Of a DNA stretch of 64,000 bases, positions 17,637 to 27,061 are shown piece after piece. Positions within the stretch are counted from its first letter, which is position 1, and each line of letters starts with the position of its first letter. The DNA lies in the NCBI RefSeq assembly GCF_017115085.1, contig NZ_JABXKJ010000185.1:1-64000 (forward strand), read 5' to 3'. This DNA is from Nostoc sp. NMS7. GTDB lineage: Bacteria; Cyanobacteriota; Cyanobacteriia; Cyanobacteriales; Nostocaceae. The notes below the pieces were generated by a model that saw only the letters and a list, made by a program, of their open reading frames with translations, was not told the origin of the DNA and searched no databases. Made by a program: the position numbers and the translations under genes.

Positions 17637-18095
17637 TTACCTAAAACGACAGGATTGCCCTATAGTCGGAGTCTCTTCGAGTTGCACCATTATTAGAACA
17701 GCTGGCGCATCGCCTACTGTTCCAGATAAGTGACCTTTATGACCTTGAGTGTCTGCTTTTGTACCCTGGTCTTCTCCAAATGAAATTTCGCCAGGACCCA
17801 TCTCGACTCGCTGTCCGTCCATAGTCTCCACAAACCATCGTCCCGACAGCGGGATGATCCATTGGGGCTTTGGGTTCTCATGCCAGTTGCCAACCCATCC
17901 CACGGGTAGCACAGTAAAGGTGATTGTAGCACCAGACTGCTTCAACTTAGAAAGCCACTGGGGCGAGGTATCTGGAGCTATGCCTTTCTCGATGAAGTCC
18001 TCAATTTGACAACGAGACTGGTGACTTATACCGTCGTGGTCAGTCCAGACGTGCCAGTAGTCAATTGTTGGTTTGGGTGATGAGTTATTCGGCAT
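17637..18095 (-). CDS. Cupin-fold protein of unknown substrate
   Basis: 152 residues with a single cupin core: LPVGWVGNWHENPKPQWIIPLSGRWFVETMDG (motif 1 region with WHENP and Gln) and the MGPGEISFGEDQGTKADTQGHKGH metal-site-like half (His and Asp positions). It resembles small cyanobacterial cupins near carbohydrate genes. No signal peptide. It lies 36 bases downstream of the GH15 gene on the same strand and could be its operon partner. Whether it is an enzyme, such as an isomerase, or a sensor is unknown. Confidence 0.75.
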   Translation of the reverse strand: MPNNSSPKPTIDYWHVWTDHDGISHQSRCQIEDFIEKGIAPDTSPQWLSKLKQSGATITFTVLPVGWVGNWHENPKPQWIIPLSGRWFVETMDGQRVEMGPGEISFGEDQGTKADTQGHKGHLSGTVGDAPAVLIMVQLEETPTIGQSCRFR

Positions 18096-18131
18096 AAAAA
18101 TGGCTCTTGTTTATTGTGGTAGTAATTGTTA

Positions 18132-20528
18132 CTAATCAACTGTAACGATATAATTGCGTTGTTCCCATTTACTGCTTTCAATCCAAAAAAAGGTAAAGCT
18201 GATTGGCTGTTGCTGCTGATCACAAACAGAGATATCGACAAAATTCACTCCTAACTTTGTGGAAGTAGAAGGCGTATCTTTCACGCTTTGCCAATTATCA
18301 TCTGACCAGTGCAATTGAAAAGATGCTAAAGCATGAATTCGCAATGAATAACCTTTTTTAACTTGGCTAATTTGTCGGTTAAACTTCCAAATTTCCAATG
18401 ATTTACACTCTTGTCTTTCGCCCAAATATCGATTTGCCACCTCTGGAATAAAATCAAACACCTGACCGTCATTATTTGACCGTAGCAGCTTGATATACTC
18501 TGCATGCGCCCACATTAAAGGCATAGCAGAACCTGTTGGTTTTCCTAAATACATATGGATTTTCGGTGTATCTGCCTCATCCCAAACCTGTTCTGGTAGC
18601 AAAGAAGTGTCTGAAGCAAATCCTTCCATCGCTTTGATATATGTTTTGACATCGCCGCCAGCAGCCAGTTCATAATGTCCTCGTTCTCCTGTCAAAAGAG
18701 GCCAAGCACGTCCCTTACCCGAACCGATATAAGCACTACCATCTTCTTGCTGACCATAGCCGTCGTGGTTGTAACGATGCCAACAAGGCCCAACGGCTGT
18801 ATCTACTTTCAAGACTGCATCAATTACTTTCACGGAATCAACGATAATTGGGTCATCTGGTTGACGAATTCCATAGCGTACCAATTGCAGAAATCCGGCA
18901 TCAACAATTTCCTTTGCCGGAAATTCTGCCGGTTCACCAGGAGGTTGACTGCTGATAAAAAGAGTTCCTTGGTTAGGATTTTCGTTGGGTTGAGGATTAT
19001 TAATATCTGAAGGAGTAATTCGGATATAATGGCGTTTGATGCCAGGAACTAAAGTTCCTTCAGTAGTAACTGTCCAAGCTTCGATGTGAGATTCTAAAAA
19101 GTCAGCGTACTCTTCGATAAACTTTGCTGTTGCTTCATCCTCACGTTCACGAACAAATTGAGCAGCACAGATTAAGGCGGCAATATTGGATGCTAGTGTT
19201 GATGGTGAATAACCGCTATTTTCTTCCCAGCGTTCTTCTTGAGTCGCCGGGCCGTGACGAATTAAATAACCCGCCGCCCGCAGAACCATCGGATATATAT
19301 CAAAGTGTAAACAAGTTTTCTGTTGGTGCAATAACCATGCTAACAGAATGGGAAACGCCACCTCATCAAGCTGGATACCTGTCCAGTAAGGTTTACCATC
19401 AACCCAGAAGTTTTGGGGAAAACCGCCATCTTGTTGCTGACTAGTAGCAAGATAAATGAGCGATCGCACTGCTGTCGCTGTTTCCCCAGCTGCCACTAAA
19501 CCTGATACACTGCTAACCATATCCCGCGTCCAGACAAGGTGATATCCTCCTTGGTCTTGGTCGTCTTTGGCTTCACCCCAAGGGATAGCCAGAGAGGCAA
19601 TTAAAGCACCAGGGTAAATTTTGTCTTCATGTGCTAACAACAAACTAATGCTGTTGTGATACAACTTACCCTGATCATAAGAAACATTTTCTAATGGTTT
19701 GATGCGATCGCGCGATCGCTTCCACTGTTCGTTATATAGCTGCTTCTGCTGTTCAAAAGGAATATTTAGCGACTGAAAGAGTGTGGAAATTGCATTGTGC
19801 AGATTTGTCCCAAACGCCAGTCCTAAAGTAAACTCTTTAGTGCTATCTAAATTTAGTTTTCCAGTCAGAGCAATGTTGCCATCCACAGCACTATCAAACT
19901 CCCAATCCATCTGAAAATTATCAGCTAGGTCTGTCCAGCCATCACTTTCACCGACGTAACCACAAGAAAGATGGGTAAAGGGAACTGTTGCACCCATCGC
20001 CAGCCATGTTCCTTGTTTCTCGGCCGTTAAAATCTGATGTCCAGCAACTTCTATGACGTAACCATTATTACCTCTGCCGCTAACTTCCAGATGTGGCGCA
20101 CACAAGGCGTATAGCTGGAGTTGGGAGATAAACTCGGACTCTCCTGTTAATTTCGTGTGTTGTAAAATACAGGATAAATGCGGGTCGGCAATCACTTCTT
20201 TGATTACGGCATAACGCCCTTGTGGATCGGAATTAGTGATGCGATATCCTAAACCATGAGTCCACATCGGTTCAATTTTTGATTCGAGATGCCGTTTCTC
20301 TTCGTGAAAAAAGCTTTTCCCGTCAGAAATTAGATACTGCAAATCCCGAATTTGGGGTTTGTCTACTGTGGGATGGTAGATTTCAGTGACAACACCGTTC
20401 CAGATAGTAAACCAAATGTTACTAGAGGTAGAGTAAGCTGTTCCGACTCCATCTTTATTCGCCTGAGTCCATCGAGGCTCAATACCCGGTGAGCCAAAAG
20501 CCTGTCCTTGACCAAGAATTTTTACCAT
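18132..20528 (-). CDS. Glycoside hydrolase family 15 glucoamylase/glucodextranase
   Basis: 798 residues. An N-terminal beta-domain (EIYHPTVDKPQIRDLQYLIS, FFHEEKRHLES) is followed by an (alpha/alpha)6 barrel. The catalytic acid region QLDEVAFPILLAWLL is near residue 386, and a second Glu candidate is in PLLTGERGHYELAAGGD near 614. A C-terminal beta domain (RIHALASFQLHWSDDNW) matches the glucodextranase type. By family, it releases glucose from the non-reducing ends of alpha-glucans or dextrins. There is no signal peptide, so it probably acts on internal glycogen or maltodextrin. It forms a minus-strand group with the CDF transporter and debranching-type enzyme. Confidence 0.9.
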   Translation of the reverse strand: MVKILGQGQAFGSPGIEPRWTQANKDGVGTAYSTSSNIWFTIWNGVVTEIYHPTVDKPQIRDLQYLISDGKSFFHEEKRHLESKIEPMWTHGLGYRITNSDPQGRYAVIKEVIADPHLSCILQHTKLTGESEFISQLQLYALCAPHLEVSGRGNNGYVIEVAGHQILTAEKQGTWLAMGATVPFTHLSCGYVGESDGWTDLADNFQMDWEFDSAVDGNIALTGKLNLDSTKEFTLGLAFGTNLHNAISTLFQSLNIPFEQQKQLYNEQWKRSRDRIKPLENVSYDQGKLYHNSISLLLAHEDKIYPGALIASLAIPWGEAKDDQDQGGYHLVWTRDMVSSVSGLVAAGETATAVRSLIYLATSQQQDGGFPQNFWVDGKPYWTGIQLDEVAFPILLAWLLHQQKTCLHFDIYPMVLRAAGYLIRHGPATQEERWEENSGYSPSTLASNIAALICAAQFVREREDEATAKFIEEYADFLESHIEAWTVTTEGTLVPGIKRHYIRITPSDINNPQPNENPNQGTLFISSQPPGEPAEFPAKEIVDAGFLQLVRYGIRQPDDPIIVDSVKVIDAVLKVDTAVGPCWHRYNHDGYGQQEDGSAYIGSGKGRAWPLLTGERGHYELAAGGDVKTYIKAMEGFASDTSLLPEQVWDEADTPKIHMYLGKPTGSAMPLMWAHAEYIKLLRSNNDGQVFDFIPEVANRYLGERQECKSLEIWKFNRQISQVKKGYSLRIHALASFQLHWSDDNWQSVKDTPSTSTKLGVNFVDISVCDQQQQPISFTFFWIESSKWEQRNYIVTVD

Positions 20529-20582
20529 AATTTATTGTACCTATCAGCTTTAACTACTATTTAAAAATGCTGTGTTTGATAT

Positions 20583-21521
20583 TTATTCGGAAGGTTGAAA
20601 ATATCTGCGAGCCGCACTTAAGGATTTGGCTTCAATAAAAATTTGTTTTATTTCAGGATGCATTTGGCGAATTTTTATTTCTAAACTTTCTACAGTTAAT
20701 GCTATTTCTTCACCTGTCAGATTTTGAGTAAATTGAATTTCTAAGTTGAGTAATACTTCCTGTGGAGCCAGCTGCATTGTTAGTATACGGATAACTTCTT
20801 TGACTCCTGGTTCGGTTTTTGACAAAGAACGGATATTAGCTATAGTTTTAGGAGCAGCACTTTCACCAACTAATAATCCTTTACTTTCTGTCGCTAGTAC
20901 CACTGCTACTATAGCCAAGATAATACCAATGATAATCGAGGCAATGCCATCCAAATAAACATTATTAAATAAATGTCCTAAGAAGATTCCGATGAAGGCA
21001 ACGATTAAACCTAAAATTGCCGCAGTATCCTCCAATAATATTGTCAATACTGTGGGGTCTTTACTATTTTTGATTGCTTGCCAAAAATTTTGTTTCCCCT
21101 TGGTTGGCAAAAACTCTCTTAAAGCTACAATCCAAGAAAAACCCTCCAATAATATTGCTATTGTTAACACAATATAATTCCATTTTGGGTCTTCTAAAGG
21201 ACTGGGATTAATTAAATGAATGATTCCTTGGTAAATTGACATACCGCCGCCAATGGCAAAGACGAGGAGAGCAACGATGAAAGTCCAGAAGTAAAGTTCT
21301 TGACCATAACCAAAGGGATGGCTAGCATCTGCTGGCTTTTGGCTCCTGCGAATTCCCAGCAAAAGTACCAGTTGATCAACAGTATCTACAACTGAATGAA
21401 TCCCTTCAGATATCATGGCAGAACTGCCAGTAACAGAGGCGGCAAGAAATTTAGTAATAGCGATCGCTAAGTTAGCACCCATCGCCGCAAATATAGCTTT
21501 ATTAGATGAATCAGATGGCAT
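20583..21521 (-). CDS. Cation diffusion facilitator (CDF) transporter
   Basis: 312 residues, six predicted membrane segments, then a cytoplasmic domain. The TM2 metal site reads SEGIHSVVDT (His-x3-Asp), and the TM5 acidic residue is in YLDGIASIIIG. The C-terminal domain (about 215-300) contains SLEIKIRQMHPEIKQIFIEA. CDF proteins export Zn, Co, Fe or Mn in exchange for protons. The exact metal cannot be read from the sequence. It is oddly placed between two glucan-degrading enzymes, 16 bases from the debranching gene, suggesting shared transcription. Confidence 0.9.
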   Translation of the reverse strand: MPSDSSNKAIFAAMGANLAIAITKFLAASVTGSSAMISEGIHSVVDTVDQLVLLLGIRRSQKPADASHPFGYGQELYFWTFIVALLVFAIGGGMSIYQGIIHLINPSPLEDPKWNYIVLTIAILLEGFSWIVALREFLPTKGKQNFWQAIKNSKDPTVLTILLEDTAAILGLIVAFIGIFLGHLFNNVYLDGIASIIIGIILAIVAVVLATESKGLLVGESAAPKTIANIRSLSKTEPGVKEVIRILTMQLAPQEVLLNLEIQFTQNLTGEEIALTVESLEIKIRQMHPEIKQIFIEAKSLSAARRYFQPSE

Positions 21522-21536
21522 AAGAGTAAATCATAA

Positions 21537-23663
21537 TTATCTATAAACTTCTAATTCACCATCGAGATGGGTAACTTCCCATTGGGTTTGTTCGCCATCG
21601 CGCCAAAAGCGCAATCCCACCGTAGCGTCTCCCACAGACAAATTTGTGAGTTCTAAATCCGGTAAGTAATCTGGGAGTGAGGGCTGTACTTTTAACTGTT
21701 GTTTTGAGGCATCAGCTTTGAGTCCTAAAATGGTACGAATCAGTAAGAAAATTGAACCAGCAGCCCAAGCCTGGGGTATATTAGCGTCTGGGTAGGGGAC
21801 TGGAAAGTTATCATCTTGGCGATCAATTCCCGCAAACAATTCTGGCATTCGCCCAGCTTGAAAATAACTAGCAGCAGCAAAAATCCCCTCAGCAATGCGG
21901 TTAGCTTCTTTGTGATAGCCATACTTTTTTAATCCAGCAGCGATGATCGAGTTATCATGAGGCCAAACACTACCGCGTTGATAACTAATTGGGTTATATG
22001 CCAGATTTTCAGATGAAAGAGTCCGCACACCCCAACCACACCACATATCTGGTTGAAAAAGTCGGTTAACAAGTTTTTTTGCTCGTTCCTCTGGGACGAT
22101 ACCAGACCAGAGCAAATGACCCGGATTTGAGGTAATTGATTGAATTTGCTGCTTTTTATCGTCTAATCCTAAACAGTAAAAGCCAACTGATTCCATCCAA
22201 AAGCGATCGTTAAATCGTTGATAAAGTTCTTCGGCTTTTTGACGCAGCTTTTTCGCTTGTTCTTTTTCGCCCCAGACTTCATAAATTAAAGCTGCCCTCA
22301 GCCACGCATCATAAACGTAGCCTTGGACTTCACATAAAGCGATTGGCGGCTCAACTAACTCACCATTTGGGTAAACTATTGCGTCACCCGAATCTTTCCA
22401 ACCTTGATTGCGTAATCCTTTTGACGAATGAGTTAAGTACTCAACAAATCCATCCCCGTCCAAGTCGCCGTATTTATCAATCCAATTTAGCGCCTTTTCC
22501 AGTGGTTCTCGGCACTCATCAAGCATACTGAGGTCGGCGTTCCAGTTATAGGCTTCAGATAAAGTAACAATCCAAAGGATGGTAGTATCTACTGTTCCGT
22601 AATAGGGATGATATGGAAGTAAGTTTAGTGTGGTTAACTCATCGCGCCGCATTTCGTGCAGCATTTTGCCTGGTTGGGCATCGTGCCAATCATCCAACTC
22701 AGTTGCCTGGAGTTGAGCCAGTTTTAGCAACGTGCCACGGGCAAATTCATGATAAACTGCGATCGCTTGCAAGCTAGCAATTATTGAGTCGCGGCCAAAA
22801 ACGGCGACAAACCAAGGAATACCAGCAGCAGGCATCCAAAATTGATGCCCATTATCATCCACCTCAATCCGTAGCGCTCCCATATCCGCGATCGCTTGCT
22901 GATAATATTCGGCAATTTCAGCATTAGACGATCGCAACTTTGTGGCATTAATTAGAAACTCATCCCTGACTTTTCCGGCTTTTGTATTGTAAGGTACAGC
23001 ACAGGTGTCTTGAGGTTTGAAGACATTTCCATCAGCTAAGGCTGTAAAGTTGATACAAGTGTGCCATGTTTTGCCAGGAGCGATCGCTACATCAAACATT
23101 AAACGACCATTGGCATAGCGTGGCTCAGAAGTACCACAAACTGGTTCAATCACAATACCTCGGAAGAAAGAACCGTTCCGATATTCAGTTCTGAGTACAC
23201 CATTTTCCCATCTGGTTTCTGTTTCACCCCGCGTCAAGAGTTGCTGTGATTTGACATCAAAAATGTCCGCAAAATCTGAGCGCACAGCTAGCATTAATTG
23301 AAACTTAACAACTTCATTGTGATAGTTAGTTATATCAATATCTTCATGCATACCTTCCACTATGTCACGCCGAACAGTTACAAGCAAACTACCTGGAGGT
23401 AAAGAGCTATTGATAGTAGTAAGTTGCGGGTTGGTGAATTGGTAAAGCGCATTATGATGGGTGATATTGCTAGAGGCTAGCAGCGAAAGGGGGTAGCGAT
23501 TCAGAGAAATTTCGTAGTAAGAAATTAGGCGTGTGTCCCAAACAAAAAAACCTTGAGCTAAATTTTCGTCGATGGAACCATCACTAGCTGTTACTAGAAA
23601 AGAGGAACCATCGTTGATGGTTATCAAACCAGGATTGACAGTAACTTTTGTAGGCATTCTCAA
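21537..23663 (-). CDS. Amylo-alpha-1,6-glucosidase / glycogen-debranching family protein
   Basis: 708 residues. The N-terminal GDE_N_bis-type domain contains DGSSFLVTASDGS and FFVWDTRLISYYEISLN. The catalytic (alpha/alpha)6 barrel contains VAVFGRDSIIASLQAIA, WKDSGDAIVYPNGEL, VYDAWLRAALIYEVWGE and YQRGSVWPHDNSIIAAGL. The acidic residues expected for this GH group (FGRDS Asp; WKDSGD Asp) are present. Members remove alpha-1,6 branches or act on branched glucans and related oligosaccharides, and exact specificity varies. It is likely cotranscribed with the CDF gene and the GH15 enzyme, which together would free glucose from glycogen. Confidence 0.88.
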   Translation of the reverse strand: MRMPTKVTVNPGLITINDGSSFLVTASDGSIDENLAQGFFVWDTRLISYYEISLNRYPLSLLASSNITHHNALYQFTNPQLTTINSSLPPGSLLVTVRRDIVEGMHEDIDITNYHNEVVKFQLMLAVRSDFADIFDVKSQQLLTRGETETRWENGVLRTEYRNGSFFRGIVIEPVCGTSEPRYANGRLMFDVAIAPGKTWHTCINFTALADGNVFKPQDTCAVPYNTKAGKVRDEFLINATKLRSSNAEIAEYYQQAIADMGALRIEVDDNGHQFWMPAAGIPWFVAVFGRDSIIASLQAIAVYHEFARGTLLKLAQLQATELDDWHDAQPGKMLHEMRRDELTTLNLLPYHPYYGTVDTTILWIVTLSEAYNWNADLSMLDECREPLEKALNWIDKYGDLDGDGFVEYLTHSSKGLRNQGWKDSGDAIVYPNGELVEPPIALCEVQGYVYDAWLRAALIYEVWGEKEQAKKLRQKAEELYQRFNDRFWMESVGFYCLGLDDKKQQIQSITSNPGHLLWSGIVPEERAKKLVNRLFQPDMWCGWGVRTLSSENLAYNPISYQRGSVWPHDNSIIAAGLKKYGYHKEANRIAEGIFAAASYFQAGRMPELFAGIDRQDDNFPVPYPDANIPQAWAAGSIFLLIRTILGLKADASKQQLKVQPSLPDYLPDLELTNLSVGDATVGLRFWRDGEQTQWEVTHLDGELEVYR

Positions 23664-23756
23664 TTAGCCAATTATGTGATTTTAATTCCCCCGCTTCTAA
23701 CAAGCAGCAAGTTTTGTGGCTCTTTCTAAATTCCAGTTACAAAACTTAATTACGAA

Positions 23757-23803
23757 CTTGTACTGAGCGCAGCCGTTGGCGCAGCCTCTCGTAGAGAAGT
23801 ATT
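23757..23803 (-). repeat. Interspersed repeat (CTCTCGTAGAGAAGTATT family)
   Basis: Reads CTTGTACTGAGCG...GCCGTTGGCGCAGCCTCTCG...AGAAGTATT. The same element occurs at 35500-35546, 52710-52780, 55362-55430 and 60529-60600 in either orientation. Confidence 0.85.
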
Positions 23804-23813
23804 ACGAATTATT

Positions 23814-24626
23814 TTAGCCATTCTCTGTAAAACCGGGGTACAAGGTCATACCACCGTCTACAAACAGTGTTATACCATTAACATAATCAGAATCATCAGA
23901 AGCCAACCAAACTGCTGCTTTGGCGATATCTTCTACATCTCCCACACGTTTGGCTGGAATCAGTTTTAGTAACTTCTCCTCTGCTTCTGGAGTATCCCAA
24001 GCTGATTTATTAATTGGAGTTTTGATTGCACCAGGGGCAATACTATTAACGCGAATTTTGTGGGGTGCAAGTTCTTGAGCAATACTTTGCATCATCATAT
24101 TTATACCGCCCTTACTTGCGGCATAATTAACATGACCTGCCCAAGGAATTACCTGATGCACTGAACTTATACAAATAATCTTACCTGCGGCAGATGAAAT
24201 ATCGGGCTGTACGCCTCGACGTAAGAATTCTTTTGCAGCTTCCCTGGCACATAAGAATTGTCCTGTCAGGTTCACCCCGATGACTGTATTCCATTGGTCA
24301 AGGGTCATATCTACAAAGGGTGAATCTTTTTGAAGACCCGCATTGTTTATTAAAATGTCAAGAGTGCCGAATTGCTGGAGTGTCTGGCTGAACATCGCCT
24401 TTATTTCGTCTTCTTTGCTGACATCAGCTTGAATGGCAAATGCTTCACCATTAGCGGCTTTGATATCATCAACAAGTTTTTGGGCTGATTCGGCTTCAGA
24501 ATGATAGTTGACAGCTACAGCTGCACCTGATAAAGCTAAATAGCGAGCGATCGCTTCACCAATGCCAGAACTAGCACCCGTCACAAGTGCTTTTTGACCT
24601 TTGAGTAAGTAAGGGGAATAGCTCAT
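23814..24626 (-). CDS. Short-chain dehydrogenase, glucose 1-dehydrogenase type
   Basis: 270 residues from the ATG at 24626; the frame extends to a TTG at 24647. Classical SDR: ALVTGASSGIGEAIAR cofactor loop, INNAGLQ, the catalytic Ser in CISSVHQV, YAASK (Tyr, Lys), and GAIKTPINK. The C-terminal GITLFVDGGMTLYPGF and overall sequence match bacterial glucose 1-dehydrogenases, which oxidise beta-D-glucose to gluconolactone with NAD(P). The Glu/Asn-type tail fits this. A gluconolactonase gene lies 2.4 kb away, supporting a glucose oxidation route, but substrate choice within SDRs is always uncertain. Confidence 0.85.
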   Translation of the reverse strand: MSYSPYLLKGQKALVTGASSGIGEAIARYLALSGAAVAVNYHSEAESAQKLVDDIKAANGEAFAIQADVSKEDEIKAMFSQTLQQFGTLDILINNAGLQKDSPFVDMTLDQWNTVIGVNLTGQFLCAREAAKEFLRRGVQPDISSAAGKIICISSVHQVIPWAGHVNYAASKGGINMMMQSIAQELAPHKIRVNSIAPGAIKTPINKSAWDTPEAEEKLLKLIPAKRVGDVEDIAKAAVWLASDDSDYVNGITLFVDGGMTLYPGFTENG

Positions 24627-24647
24627 AATGCTTTCGATATTCTTCAA

Positions 24648-25208
24648 ACTTGCATTTGGATGAGAATTTTGGTTTCTGGGCGTAGTATTACCTTGGGAAT
24701 TTAGATTGTCATAATCGCTAAATTATAGATTCAAGAAGAAAAACTTTTCCTTTCTGGATTTTAAGAAATATCGAGGAGTTTTCTAATCTATCTAGAGAAA
24801 GATAAACAGTATATTTTTTTACTGACTAATATTTCAACTATTTGTCATTTCTGTGACAAGAGTATGTCTTTATTTTTTCAGATTTGTAAAGCTTGAATTT
24901 TCAAGCTAATATAACAATCCTGAATCATGATAAACAAGATCCCAGACTTCTTTGAGAAGTCTGGGATATGCGGCTTGCAATTCTCACAAATCAAATATGA
25001 TTGCCATATCAATCTCAAGAAAGATTTATGGTATATTCAGACTTGGGTTATTAGTTAAGGTGAAATTCTTAGTTAATCAATCTAAATGACCTAAAGAAGA
25101 AAACCATATAAGAACATTAAGTTATTTTATCCGCATTTAAAGTAGAGGCAATTTATCAATTGCATTAGGTCTGCCTGCCCTTAATTGTAAGTATAGAGGC
25201 TGTCGAAG
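24648..25208. other. 560-base spacer with one strong hairpin
   Basis: Divergent spacer between the SDR and VOC genes. ATCCCAGACTTCT-ttg-AGAAGTCTGGGAT (24939-24967) is a perfect 13-bp stem without a T-run. It looks like a dispersed palindromic repeat rather than a terminator. The rest is AT-rich, and no ORF is convincing. Confidence 0.6.
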
Positions 25209-26171
25209 ATGCTTAATGAAACGTATATACAGGTACAAAGAATTCGAGCTATTGGATTAACTGTGACAAACTGCGATAGCTCTTTGGATTTCTATAAAGA
25301 AGCGCTTGGTTTTCAACTAGTCTCCGACATCACTGTTGAAGGACAGGATTACAGCGATCTACAAGATGTGGCTGGGGCAAAAATTCGCATTATCACTTTA
25401 CGACTAGGTGATGAACTTATTGAGTTGATGGAGTATCTCAACATTCAGGGTAAACCCATCCCCAGCGATTCACAAAGTAATGATCTGTGGTTTCAACATC
25501 TGGCGATTGTGGTGAGTGATATGGATCGCGCTTATGCTCACTTACGTTCATTTCCCATTCAACCAATTTCACTTTCTCCCCAGACAATGCCACCTGATAA
25601 TGAAGCATCTGCTGGTGTCCGCGCTTTCAAGTTTAAAGACCCTGACGGTCATGATTTAGAGTTAATTTGGTTTCCGCCTGATAAAGGAAAAGATAAATGG
25701 CATCAAAACAGCCATCGCTTATTTTTGGGAATTGATCATAGTGCAATCGCAGTTTCTAACACCGAGCAAAGTCTACACTTTTACTGTGACCTCCTGGGAA
25801 TGCAAATTGATAACCGCAGTCTTAATTGGCAGTCAACCCAAACTCGCTTGGATAATTTACCAGGAGCGAAAGTCCGAATTACAGCACTTCGAACTGTTCA
25901 AGATGGTATGGGAATTGAACTGTTAGACTATATTTTGCCTGGAAAAGGCCGTCCTATACCGAGTGACTGGAAAAGTTACGATATTGCGAAGGTGCAAATT
26001 GAACTTGTTGTCAATGAGATTGAGCAAGCAGTAGAGATACTGCGGCAGAATGGGGTTGAGTTTGTGTCATCGCGGATTGTGCAGTTTACTGATAGTGCAA
26101 GTCTTTATCGTAAGGGGTGTTTAGTTAAAGATCCTGATGGACATGCAATCTTGCTAATTGCAGAATCCTGA
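25209..26171 (+). CDS. Two-domain VOC (glyoxalase/bleomycin resistance) family protein
   Basis: 320 residues containing two vicinal-oxygen-chelate modules (about 10-155 and 172-318). Module 1: IRAIGLTVTNCDSSLDFYKEALGF, HLAIVVSDMDRAYAHL and KDPDGHDLELIWF. Module 2: GIDHSAIAVSNTEQSLHFY and VKDPDGHAILLIAE. The His and Glu metal-ligand positions appear in module 2 (IDHSAI) and partly in module 1. Members include dioxygenases, isomerases and glyoxalases. The reaction cannot be assigned. Its location inside a sugar-oxidation gene group is the only clue. Confidence 0.85.
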   Translation: MLNETYIQVQRIRAIGLTVTNCDSSLDFYKEALGFQLVSDITVEGQDYSDLQDVAGAKIRIITLRLGDELIELMEYLNIQGKPIPSDSQSNDLWFQHLAIVVSDMDRAYAHLRSFPIQPISLSPQTMPPDNEASAGVRAFKFKDPDGHDLELIWFPPDKGKDKWHQNSHRLFLGIDHSAIAVSNTEQSLHFYCDLLGMQIDNRSLNWQSTQTRLDNLPGAKVRITALRTVQDGMGIELLDYILPGKGRPIPSDWKSYDIAKVQIELVVNEIEQAVEILRQNGVEFVSSRIVQFTDSASLYRKGCLVKDPDGHAILLIAES

Positions 26172-26173
26172 TA

Positions 26174-26288
26174 TATAGCAGTCTGCTTTGATTTTTGAAA
26201 TTATTTGCGTAGACAGGGAGTGGGGAGTAAGGAAGAAGCCTTTTTGCGGTGTACTGATTTTTTTCAAAAATCAAATACGAGTCCTATA
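26174..26288. repeat. MITE-like element with TATAG...TTTGATTTTT ends, copy 1
   Basis: Left end TATAGCAGTCTGCTTTGATT (26174) and right end AAAAATCAAATACGAGTCCTATA (to 26288) are imperfect inverted repeats. A second element with the same ends and a different centre lies at 31896-32043. Confidence 0.65.
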
Positions 26289-26325
26289 GGAAGCGGATTT
26301 AAGCCTTGATTTTCTCACACAATAG

Positions 26326-26487
26326 ACATCTCTAGAAATTACGTCTAAAGCAGAGTCTACAGTTGAAAAAGCGGGTTTAAATCATGGCTCGATGGTGATG
26401 AGTAGTGAAGATGTATTAGAACCCAGAGTTACAGGTTTTTGGCAAGAACAGGTTAAGAATTCTGATGATTTTGATGACAGTTATTAA
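26326..26487 (+). pseudogene. C-terminal gene remnant, family unknown
   Basis: A 53-codon frame with no start follows a TAG and ends at 26487. It reads VEKAGLNHGSMVMSSEDVLE and PRVTGFWQEQVKNSDDFDDS. Its composition is protein-like and acidic. I do not recognise it. It fills the spacer between the MITE and the doxX gene. Confidence 0.3.
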
Positions 26488-26494
26488 CGATGAT

Positions 26495-27061
26495 TCATCG
26501 TCCAAAAATTAAAGCATCCAGCGAATAAGCACCAGGGCCTAAAACTGCGATCGCAATCAGCATAACGCAGTACATAAACGCTTTTTCCCAACTTGGCGGT
26601 TCACCTTTTCCTAAAGGTCCCTGATACTGTTCTTCAGGAATTAAGTAGGGATCTTGGGCTACAAAAGGCTTACTTCCAGAAATATCTAAATATATCGCAT
26701 AAATCATTGAGCCGAGAATTGGCAAGGTTGCTAAGAGGGTGAGGAATCCAATTATGAGAAAAATTCCGCCACCTAACATCGACGCAGCTGATAAAAAGCA
26801 AAGAAAGACAGGCATTTTTAGAGCCTTAGCCCAGCGTCGCAGGTGCATTATTTTTGGATAACCGTGTAGTATAAACAACCCGCCAAGACTAACTCTTAGT
26901 AGTAAAAGTGCTAATCCGGGAAATCCGTCAGGATACACAGGAGAAAGTGAACTTAACAAGTTTAACCCTAGTTGTGGGTAATTAAATTCAGCTAGAAAAA
27001 AGGCGAGTTCCTTCGGAATAGCTTCGCTTAACGCTACACCCAGCCCAAATTGATAAATCAT
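26495..27061 (-). CDS. DoxX-family membrane protein
   Basis: 188 residues with about four membrane helices. The DoxX signature is ALLLLRVSLGGLFILHGYPKI followed by GGIFLIIGFLTLLATLPILGSMIYAIYLD. DoxX-like proteins are integral membrane proteins linked to oxidoreductases and thiosulfate or redox stress responses. Here the start codon overlaps the end of the gluconolactonase gene by four bases (27058-27061), which implies coupled translation. The SKPFVAQDPYLIPEEQYQG loop is hydrophilic. The biochemical role is not known. Confidence 0.82.
   Translation of the reverse strand: MIYQFGLGVALSEAIPKELAFFLAEFNYPQLGLNLLSSLSPVYPDGFPGLALLLLRVSLGGLFILHGYPKIMHLRRWAKALKMPVFLCFLSAASMLGGGIFLIIGFLTLLATLPILGSMIYAIYLDISGSKPFVAQDPYLIPEEQYQGPLGKGEPPSWEKAFMYCVMLIAIAVLGPGAYSLDALIFGR

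Noticed and set aside
24939..24967. Perfect 13-bp hairpin as a terminator or riboswitch stem
   Set aside because: It has no T-run and no riboswitch-like architecture, and lies between divergent genes. More likely a dispersed palindromic repeat.
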